DNA from: DASSUW01 sp963774155
Lineage (GTDB): Bacteria > Actinomycetota > Thermoleophilia > Solirubrobacterales > Solirubrobacteraceae
NCBI GenBank assembly: GCA_963774155.1
Contig: CAVZDW010000012.1
Location: forward strand, 558,001-622,000
Direction: 5' to 3'
DNA: 64,000 nt
The translations under genes were made by a program, and so were the position numbers. The notes under the pieces were generated by a model, which saw only the letters and a program-made list of their open reading frames with translations, did no database searches and was not told where the DNA came from. Position 1 is the stretch's first letter. Every line of letters begins with the position of its first letter. This document shows, piece after piece, positions 57,658 to 64,000 of this stretch.

Positions 57658-60387
57658 TTACGGCGCCGGAACCGTGTCCTCGCTCGCGGCCTGACCGGCC
57701 AGCCACGGGGCGAGCTGCGCGCGCCCGCGGACTCCGAGCTTCGCGTAGGCGTTCGTGAGGTGCGCCTCGACCGTCCGGACGGAGACGAAGAGCGCGCTGG
57801 CGATCTCCTTGTTCGCGAGCCCGTCGGCCGCGAGCTCGACCACGCGGCGCTCGGTGGCGGTGAGCTCGCCGGTCGCGGCCGGGCGGCGGGCGCCGACGCG
57901 CTCGAGCTCGGCCCGGGCTCGCTCGGCCCACCCCTCCGAGCCGAGCGCGTCGAAGGCGGCCGCGGCGGATCCCAGGGCGTCGCGCGCGGCGCCCCACTTG
58001 CGGTGGCGCCGCTGCGCGCGCCCGAGGCTGAGCAGCGTGCGCGCCGCGTCGGGGCGCAGGCCGAGCTCGGCGTAGGTCTCCGCCGCCGCGCTCAGCGCGG
58101 CCGCCGCCGCCTCGTCGGGCGCCGCGCCGAGCTGCGTCAGCGCGGCGCAACGCGCCGCGGTCGCCAGCCCCCAGGGATGCTCCTGCTCCTCGGCGAGCGC
58201 CCGGAGCCGGGTGGTGACCGGCCGCGGGTCGCCGCCCGTCTCGACGAGCGCCTCGACGAGGTCGGCGGCCACCGGGAAGGCCCCGGGCTCGTCGATCCCT
58301 TCGCGCACGGTGTAGTCCCAGACGGTGCGCAGATGCCCAACGGCCGTCCCCGGGTCGTGGGCCAGGAGCGCCGCGGTGCCGAGCGCGCGATGGGACTCGA
58401 GCACCTGCCAGCGGTACCCGAGCGCCTCGGCCTCGGCGAGGGCGGGCGCCGCCCACCCCTCGGCGGCCGCGGCGTCGCCGCGCCCGGCGGCCAGCAGCGC
58501 GCGACAGCGCCGGTAGGTCGGCGCGATGAGCAGGTTCCGGTCGCCTGAGTCGGCCCACTCGTCGAGCCGGCGCTCCACGGCTTCCCACTCGCCCGTGCGC
58601 AGCTCGAGCTCGCAGGCGTTGAGCCGCAGCCAGGCGTACGAGACGGCCTCGCCGCGCTCGTCGGCGAGCGCGAGGAAGCGGGCGATGTTCTCGCGCGCCG
58701 GTTCGATGTCGCCGCGCCAGAGGAGCCGCAGCCCGGCGACGGGCTCCGGGCAGTCGACGATGTGGGCGGCGCGCTCGGAGACGGCGTCGAAGCGGTCGCA
58801 GAGGTCGTCGATCGGGCGGCCGCGGAGGCTGCGGGCCCAGCCGAGGCCGCGCAGCGCGAGCCGCTCGGCCTCGGGGTCGGCGGACTCGGGCAGGGCCTCG
58901 ACGGCCCACGCCTCCGCCTCGGGCATCCGCTCGACGCCCTCGGCGGCGGTGCGCAGCGCCAGGGTGGCCAGGACGGGAGCACGCAGCGCCGGGTCGTCGC
59001 CCGCCTCGGCCAGCGCGCGGGCGAGGTGGCGATGGACGTCCGCGTAGGCGTCGACCTCGCCGCCCTCGGAGAGCAGGAGCCACGCCCGCACGCGGGCGCG
59101 GCCGGGCGGCAGCGTGTCGAGCTCCGGCCGCAGCAGCGCCGTGACCCGCTGCCGTGCGCCGGTCGTCTCGAGATAGCCGGCGAGGGCGAGCACGCGCTCG
59201 GCCCGCACGGGCGCGTCCGGCGGGGTGAGCCGCAGGGCCTGCTCGGCGAGCTCCACGGCGACGGCCGCGGCGCCGTGGGCGGACGCGCCGGCGGCGGCCT
59301 GGGCCACCGTCTCGGCGAGCGCGGCGTCCGGGCGCTCGGCGGCCAGCGCGAGGTGGCGGGCGCGCAGCTCGTCGTCGGCCACCACGTCCGCGAGCGCGCG
59401 GTGCAGCTCGCGCCGCTCGCGGCGCCGGGAGCGGCTCCGGGCCACGGCGGCAAGCAGTGGATGGGAGGGACGCAGCCGGTCGCCGTCGGCGAGCAGCAGC
59501 CCGTCGTCGAGCGCGTCGTCGACCGCGTCGCGGCCCACGATGGCCGCGAGCGCGTCCGTCCGCAGGTCGCCGCCGAGCGCGACGGCGAGCAGCGCCCGGC
59601 GCAGCGGCTCCGGCAGCGCCGCCACGCGCGTGCCGAGCAGCGCCTCGACGTTCTCCGGCACCGGGATCTCCTCGCCGACGGCGGGCTCTCCCCGCTCCTG
59701 CAGCACGCGCCCCTGCTCGAGCGCGAACAGCGGGTTGCCGAGCGTCGCGGCGACGATGCGCTGCAGCACCGGGCGGGAGACCCGGAGCCCGAGGCGCTCG
59801 ACGAGCAGGCGGCGGATCGCCTCGAGCCCGAGCGGGGCGACCTCGAGCCGCCGCAGCGCGCCGCGCTCCAGCGCCAGCTCCAGCGTGGACCGGCGGCCGG
59901 GGCGCCGCGCGAGCAGGAAGCGCACGGGCTCGCCCGCGAGCCGCCGCGCGGCGAAGGCCAGCGCGTCGGCCGAGGCGGCGTCGAGCCACTGGACGTCGTC
60001 GATCGCCACCACGAGCGAAGCGCCGAGCCCGCGCAGCGCGTTGAGGGCGCCGAGCGTGATCGCGTGCGGCTCGGGAGCCGCGCCGCCCGGCTCGGCGCGC
60101 AGCAGCGCGACCTCGAGCGCGGCGCGCTGCGGACCGGGCACGGCGCCGAGCTCGACGCCGTCGAACAGATCGGCGAGCGCCGCGAACGAGTGGCGCGCCT
60201 CGGCCTCGTTGGGCCGGGCCAGGACGACGCGCATGCCGTCCGCCCGGGCCGCGTCGATCGCCGCCTCCCACAGCGTCGTCTTGCCGATGCCGGGCCCGCC
60301 GGTGAGGACGAGCGCGCGTGCCGACGGCGCCGCGAGGAACTCCCGCAGCGCCGTCAGCTCAGCTTCACGGCCGACCGGGCCTGGCAC
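57658..60387 (-). CDS. Large ATP-binding LuxR-family (LAL) regulator
   Basis: This is a 909-residue STAND-type regulator. The N-terminal ATPase domain has Walker A GGPGIGKTT (30-38) and Walker B LVVAIDDVQWLD near 130. The middle is a long helical, TPR-like sensor. The C-terminal LuxR helix-turn-helix reads LTATERRVVELAADGLANKEIASALFVSVRTVEAHL near 835-870. LAL proteins often control secondary metabolism or degradation genes. The start is GTG 60387, and the hydrolase gene ends 18 bases upstream, suggesting co-transcription. Confidence 0.93.
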   Translation of the reverse strand: MPGPVGREAELTALREFLAAPSARALVLTGGPGIGKTTLWEAAIDAARADGMRVVLARPNEAEARHSFAALADLFDGVELGAVPGPQRAALEVALLRAEPGGAAPEPHAITLGALNALRGLGASLVVAIDDVQWLDAASADALAFAARRLAGEPVRFLLARRPGRRSTLELALERGALRRLEVAPLGLEAIRRLLVERLGLRVSRPVLQRIVAATLGNPLFALEQGRVLQERGEPAVGEEIPVPENVEALLGTRVAALPEPLRRALLAVALGGDLRTDALAAIVGRDAVDDALDDGLLLADGDRLRPSHPLLAAVARSRSRRRERRELHRALADVVADDELRARHLALAAERPDAALAETVAQAAAGASAHGAAAVAVELAEQALRLTPPDAPVRAERVLALAGYLETTGARQRVTALLRPELDTLPPGRARVRAWLLLSEGGEVDAYADVHRHLARALAEAGDDPALRAPVLATLALRTAAEGVERMPEAEAWAVEALPESADPEAERLALRGLGWARSLRGRPIDDLCDRFDAVSERAAHIVDCPEPVAGLRLLWRGDIEPARENIARFLALADERGEAVSYAWLRLNACELELRTGEWEAVERRLDEWADSGDRNLLIAPTYRRCRALLAAGRGDAAAAEGWAAPALAEAEALGYRWQVLESHRALGTAALLAHDPGTAVGHLRTVWDYTVREGIDEPGAFPVAADLVEALVETGGDPRPVTTRLRALAEEQEHPWGLATAARCAALTQLGAAPDEAAAAALSAAAETYAELGLRPDAARTLLSLGRAQRRHRKWGAARDALGSAAAAFDALGSEGWAERARAELERVGARRPAATGELTATERRVVELAADGLANKEIASALFVSVRTVEAHLTNAYAKLGVRGRAQLAPWLAGQAASEDTVPAP

Positions 60388-60405
60388 CCGCCAACTGTCT
60401 CAGAG

Positions 60406-61212
60406 TCAGGCGGCGCTCTTCTGGACCGCGTGCTCGACGGCCCAGTCGAGCGCGTCGTCGGCGACCTGCTCCCAGCCCGGCCACGACGGCAGCAGGTGCG
60501 GGCCCTCGTACTCCTTGACCTCGGTCACGACGGCCGAGTTGTAGTGCTTGGCGTTGGACTGCTGGATGCTCGGCGGCATCAGGTGGTCGTTGCTGCCCGA
60601 GATGAAGAGCAGCGGCGCGCGGTCCTCGTTCTTGTAGTCGACCCAGTTGTCGTCCTTGCCCGGGTGGATGTTGGCCAGCGCGCTGCCCCAGAAGATCTCG
60701 CCGGAGGCCGGCACGTGGTAGCGCTCGTAGAGCCGGTGGGCCTCGTCCTCCGGGAAGCCGTTGGTGAACGCGTAGTTCCACTCCTCGAACGTGAGCCCGA
60801 CCGCCTTATGGCGGTTGGCCGGGTTCTTGAGCACCGGGAACGAAGCCCGGACCTGCGAGAGCGGGATGCGCTTGACGCCCTCGGTGGGCGCCGAGTTGAT
60901 GGCCACGCCGACGGCGCCGAAGCCGTGGTCGAGGAGGATCTGCGTGAACACGCCGCCGGCCGAGTGGCCCATGAGGATGGGCGGCGCGTCGAGCCCGCCG
61001 ACGATCCCTTCGAGCTTCTCGATGATCTGCGGCACGGTGACCTGCTCGATCGGGGTCGTGTCCGCGTTGAGCGCCTCGACCTCGACCTCGAAGCCCGGAT
61101 AGGCCGGGGCGATGACGGTGTAGCCCTTGGCCTCGTAATGAGCCTTCCAGTCCTCCCAGCTGCGCGGCGTGACCCAGAAGCCGTGGATGAGCACGATCGT
61201 GTCAGGGGCCAT
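60406..61212 (-). CDS. Alpha/beta-hydrolase
   Basis: This is a 268-residue alpha/beta-hydrolase with oxyanion HG at 10-11, nucleophile S84 in MGHSAGG, acid in FISGSNDHLMP near 210 and catalytic His in YEGPHLLPSW near 242. The family (actinobacterial hydrolases with the IVLIHGFWVTPRSWEDW opening) includes uncharacterised esterases. It overlaps the small upstream gene by 11 bases and precedes the LAL regulator. The substrate is unknown. Confidence 0.88.
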   Translation of the reverse strand: MAPDTIVLIHGFWVTPRSWEDWKAHYEAKGYTVIAPAYPGFEVEVEALNADTTPIEQVTVPQIIEKLEGIVGGLDAPPILMGHSAGGVFTQILLDHGFGAVGVAINSAPTEGVKRIPLSQVRASFPVLKNPANRHKAVGLTFEEWNYAFTNGFPEDEAHRLYERYHVPASGEIFWGSALANIHPGKDDNWVDYKNEDRAPLLFISGSNDHLMPPSIQQSNAKHYNSAVVTEVKEYEGPHLLPSWPGWEQVADDALDWAVEHAVQKSAA

Positions 61213-61423
61213 CGGTCGTCCTTTCGGGTGTGGAGAGCGGGTTGACGGACACGAGCTCGAGGCCGAGCTCCTGGACGCGGTCGAGCAGGCCGTGCAGCTG
61301 GGCCTGATCGCGTACCGGGCCGGTCAGGACGGTGGTGCCCCGGACCCGCTCCAGTCGCATGCCGTCGAACACCAGGCCGAAGTGATCGCCGATCTCGCCG
61401 CGAAGCACGAACTCGTAGTCCAT
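61202..61423 (-). CDS. Small conserved-looking protein coupled to the hydrolase
   Basis: This 73-residue protein begins MDYEFVLRGEIGDHFGLVF, with GTTVLTGPVRDQAQLHGLLDRVQELGLELVSV in the second half. The pattern suggests a small ferredoxin-like alpha/beta fold often placed beside LAL regulators and hydrolases in actinobacteria. An in-frame ATG at 61444 would add seven residues. Its 3' end overlaps the start of the hydrolase gene, so translation is coupled. Confidence 0.72.
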   Translation of the reverse strand: MDYEFVLRGEIGDHFGLVFDGMRLERVRGTTVLTGPVRDQAQLHGLLDRVQELGLELVSVNPLSTPERTTDGP

Positions 61424-61467
61424 CGCGCGCAGCCTCTCGCGCACGTAGGGGAGCTGTCACGCCTCAC

Positions 61468-63651
61468 CTAGGTGATCTCGCGGGCCCGTGCGACCGCCTC
61501 GGCACGCGAGGAGACGCCGAGCTTGCGGTAGATCGACTTCACGTGGCTGTGCACGGTGTTGAACGAGAGGTACAGCTCGAGCCCGATCTCGCGCTCGGAG
61601 AGCCCGCTGCCGAGCAGGCGCAGGACCGTCAGCTCGCGCTCGCTGAGCTCGCCGGCCGCCGCGGCCCGGGCGGCGGCGATCCGCTCGGGCAGCGCGCCGG
61701 CGTCGGCGCAGCCGGCGACGAGCGCCTCGGCCTCGGTGAAGGTCTCCTCCGCGCGGTCGCGGTCGCCGACCGCGGCGAGGGCCTGGGCGAGCGCGATCAG
61801 GCTGTCGACGAGATCGAGCGGCTGGCCCCAGAGCCGGCGCAGGAAGACGCCGCGCTCGAGCTCGCCGAGCGCTTCCGCGAGCCGGCCGTCCGCGATCATC
61901 GCGACGCCCATGGCGGTGTGGACCTCGCCCTCCTCCATGGCGTCCAGCAGGCCCGTCGCCCGCGCCATGGCCACGGCCTCGTTCGCGAAGCGCATCTGCT
62001 CGGCGCGGTTCCCGCGCATGCCCGCGATGAGCGAGAGGTCGGCGATGGCGGCGACGGCGACGATCCACTGGTCGGCGGGCGGGCCGAGCACCGTCGTCTC
62101 CGTCAGCCAGCGCTCCGCCTCGTCGAGGTCGCCGGTGACGTAGTGGGCCCAGCCGAGCGCCCAGCTCACCACCGGCCGCCAGGGCGACTCGGGTCCCTCG
62201 AGCGCGGCGGAGCGCGCTCCGTGCTCGAGGATGGCGGAGACGTCGCCCCAGCCGAACGTCGCGAAGAGAACCGAGAGGCTGGACTCGAGCGAGGCGAACC
62301 CGTCCGGCAGCGGACCGGTGTCGAGCCCGCCCAGCGCGCGCGCCTTCGCCGCCGCGATGCGCATGTCGCCCTCGCGGCCGCGCAGCGCCGAGACCCACGC
62401 CTTGACGGCGAGGAGCCTGGCGTCGGTGTCGACGTAGGCATCGGGGATCCGGGTCAGCCAGTCGAGCACGGACGTGGTGCGCCCGGCGTTCGCGTAGTGG
62501 ACCCAGGTCTCGGTGATCAGCGCGCCGGCCTCGGGATACGCGCCGGCCGCCACCGCGTGGTGGATCGCCTCGTCGGTCGTCCCGAGCTCGGTGTGCCACT
62601 CGAACGCGCGCCGGTGCAGGCCGGGCACCACGTCCGGGCTGCGGCGCTCGAGCTCCACGCGCAGGATCCGGGCGAAGAGGTGGTGGAAGCGGAACCAGCG
62701 CCGGCGGTCGTCGAGCGGGATGAGGAAGAGGTTGGACCGCGCGAGCGTGTCGAGCGCGGCGGCGGCCCCGTCCGTCTCCAGCACGGCGTCGCACAGCGGC
62801 GCGCACAGCCGCTCGAGCACCGAGGTGCGCAGCATGAAGTCCTGCAGCTCGGGGTCGTAGGCGGCCAGCACCTCGCTGGAGAGGAAGTCGACGATGTGCG
62901 CGCTCGTGCCGTCGAACGCGGAGACGAGCGCGTGCTTGTCCGCCTTGCCGGCCAGCGAGAGCGCCGCGAGGTAGATGCCGGCCGGCCAGCCCTCCGTGCG
63001 GGCGACCAGGAGCTCGACGTCGTCCTCGCTCAGCCCGAGGTCGAGCCGGCCGTTGAGGAACTCGGCCGCTTCGCCGGCCGTGAAGCGCAGCTCGTCTGCC
63101 CGCAGCTCGAGCAGCTGGCCGTGGGCGCGCAGGCGACCGAGCGGCAGCGTCGGGTCGGTGCGCGTCGCGAGCACGAGCTGCACGCTGGCCGGCAGGCGTT
63201 CCACGAACCACGCCACGCTGTCTCTGGCCGACGCGCTGGAGAGGCGGTGGAAGTCGTCGAGCACGAGCACCAGCTCGGCCTGCTCGGAGAGCTCGTTCAC
63301 GAGCTGCGGCAGCACCACCTCGACGATCGGCGCGGCGAGCACCGCCCCCGGCAGCGCGTCGTCGAGGTCCGGGCAGACCCGCGCGAGCGCCTCGACCACG
63401 TGCGACCACAGCACCACCGCGTCGTTGTCGCCGTCGTCGAGCGTGAGCCAGGCGACCGGCCGCTCCTGCGCCTCCCGCTGCCGCCACGCCGCGAGCAGCG
63501 TCGACTTCCCGAACCCGGCGGGACACGCCACCAGGGTCAGCTTGAGCCCGCGCCCATCCCGCAGCCGGTCGAACAACCGCGCCCGCGCGACCGTCTGCGC
63601 CGGCACGGTCGGGGCGTGGAGCTTCGTGACGACGAGGTTCGGCGCTTGCAC
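61468..63651 (-). CDS. MalT-like LuxR-family (LAL) regulator
   Basis: This 727-residue MalT-type STAND regulator has Walker A CPAGFGKSTL near 43-52, Walker B LVLVLDDFHRL near 128, a WFRFHHLFARIL winged-helix segment near 312 and a TPR-like sensor from about 400. The C-terminal LuxR domain reads LSERELTVLRLLGSGLSEREIGLELYLSFNTVHSHV near 665-700. The start is GTG 63651. The genes downstream on the same strand (small protein, hydrolase, second LAL) are likely targets or partners. Confidence 0.93.
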   Translation of the reverse strand: MQAPNLVVTKLHAPTVPAQTVARARLFDRLRDGRGLKLTLVACPAGFGKSTLLAAWRQREAQERPVAWLTLDDGDNDAVVLWSHVVEALARVCPDLDDALPGAVLAAPIVEVVLPQLVNELSEQAELVLVLDDFHRLSSASARDSVAWFVERLPASVQLVLATRTDPTLPLGRLRAHGQLLELRADELRFTAGEAAEFLNGRLDLGLSEDDVELLVARTEGWPAGIYLAALSLAGKADKHALVSAFDGTSAHIVDFLSSEVLAAYDPELQDFMLRTSVLERLCAPLCDAVLETDGAAAALDTLARSNLFLIPLDDRRRWFRFHHLFARILRVELERRSPDVVPGLHRRAFEWHTELGTTDEAIHHAVAAGAYPEAGALITETWVHYANAGRTTSVLDWLTRIPDAYVDTDARLLAVKAWVSALRGREGDMRIAAAKARALGGLDTGPLPDGFASLESSLSVLFATFGWGDVSAILEHGARSAALEGPESPWRPVVSWALGWAHYVTGDLDEAERWLTETTVLGPPADQWIVAVAAIADLSLIAGMRGNRAEQMRFANEAVAMARATGLLDAMEEGEVHTAMGVAMIADGRLAEALGELERGVFLRRLWGQPLDLVDSLIALAQALAAVGDRDRAEETFTEAEALVAGCADAGALPERIAAARAAAAGELSERELTVLRLLGSGLSEREIGLELYLSFNTVHSHVKSIYRKLGVSSRAEAVARAREIT

Positions 63652-63908
63652 CGGCGCACCCTAACCCGCCCGCGTCGGCTTGGCGCGAACTCGCCGTGAA
63701 GCTCTCGCGTCCTTCGCGAGCGGCGGTGTGCCGGGGTGCGCTGTTCCAACTCGCGGGTGGACAGCGTAAGACGGTGTGGGACGACAGCGCTGAAGCGTCT
63801 CGGTGACATCAAGCCAACGGAGGTGACTGGAGAGTTGGGCCCCCTCAGCTGAGAGCCCAGCCTCCCGGGCCGGGCTGATGGAGCCCAGGGGGCGTAGGTG
63901 TGAACCGC
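63652..63908. other. Intergenic region with a strong hairpin
   Basis: No gene is supported in these 257 bases. The one clear feature is a two-stage hairpin at 63839-63893: GCCCCCT / AGGGGGC as outer stem and AGCCC / GGGCT (63854-63858 / 63872-63876) inside. It lies just past the stop of the right-edge partial gene, read on the minus strand, so a terminator is the simplest reading. I could not match it to a known riboswitch. Confidence 0.4.
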
Positions 63909-64000
63909 TCAGCCGCCCTGCTCTTCGTTCTTCAGGGCGTCGCGGGCTTCGATGACCGGGACATCGCGGATGAGCTGCAGCCCCTCCCGCTCTCCGTGCC
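63909..64000 (-). CDS. C-terminal end of a gene entering from the right edge
   Basis: The minus-strand frame ending at TGA 63909 is open to the window edge and reads GLQLIRDVPVIEARDALKNEEQGG at its end. Only about 30 residues are visible, so no family can be named. The hairpin just downstream fits the end of a transcription unit. Confidence 0.35.
   Translation of the reverse strand, partial: HGEREGLQLIRDVPVIEARDALKNEEQGG

Noticed and set aside
63839..63893. A riboswitch-like two-stage hairpin
   Set aside because: It does not match the conserved core of any riboswitch I know and lies past a stop codon, so a terminator is the simpler reading.
1..64000. CRISPR arrays, insertion sequences or rRNA genes
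   Set aside because: I saw no regularly spaced direct repeats, no transposase or integrase gene and no rRNA sequence in the window.

Overview
The window is very GC-rich, coding-dense DNA with many GTG starts and ATGA/GTGA gene overlaps. Many genes have a TANNNT hexamer about 6-8 bases before the start codon and no Shine-Dalgarno sequence, which suggests leaderless transcripts. Together with the proteins, this fits a motile actinobacterium of the Thermoleophilia / Solirubrobacterales type. That placement is an inference; no rRNA or other taxonomic marker is present.

Positions 1-8213 are the end of a flagellar region: the C-terminal part of FlhF, a PilZ protein, two small proteins, two tandem short flagellins, a duplicated pair of glycosyltransferase genes (GT2 + GT-B, twice) and a CHAP-domain wall hydrolase. 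Positions 8195-20353 form a flagellar-glycan block. It holds a nearly complete pseudaminic acid pathway (PseB, PseC, PseG, PseI and an SpsF-type cytidylyltransferase) with an N-formyltransferase where the PseH acetyltransferase is expected. An amidination set follows (PseA plus HisF/HisH-like subunits), with three methyltransferases and a GT-B-like protein of unknown function. Six sites matching a FliA/sigma-28 promoter (nnAA-N15-GCCGATnn) precede the flagellins, both glycosyltransferase pairs, the unknown GT-B-like gene and a TPR-methyltransferase. The last two diverge from one shared palindromic TTAA, so flagellin and its decoration genes look co-regulated.

Positions 20381-24219 hold two tiny coiled-coil proteins, purM, a dedA-uppP pair (undecaprenyl phosphate recycling) and a secreted trypsin-like protease. 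Positions 24318-36268 are a second surface-glycan region: DegT aminotransferase, DUF354 protein, WbpM-like dehydratase, two envelope proteins, LtrA, two GT2 enzymes and a frameshifted polyprenyl-phosphate sugar transferase. Positions 36352-46392 are housekeeping and accessory genes: LacI regulator, DUF3105 protein divergent from a CsoR repressor with a clear operator, hydrolases, SDR, wall-lytic protein, HEAT protein and VOC protein.

Positions 46460-51920 are one operon: response regulator, histidine kinase, lipoprotein, HlyD-like adaptor and a MacB-type ABC transporter. Positions 52117-57405 carry secreted proteins, a 5'-nucleotidase, a TylF-type methyltransferase, a stand-alone LigD polymerase domain and a metalloprotease. 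Positions 57412-63651 hold two large ATP-binding LuxR (LAL) regulators and small neighbours. A partial gene enters at the right edge.

Notable non-coding items are two copies of an undescribed-looking 150-165 bp nested-palindrome element with conserved ends and unrelated cores (21802-21953 and 51930-52093), a tRNA 3'-end fragment with CCA (34474-34501), and two single-base frameshifts in glycan genes (pseI and the sugar transferase).
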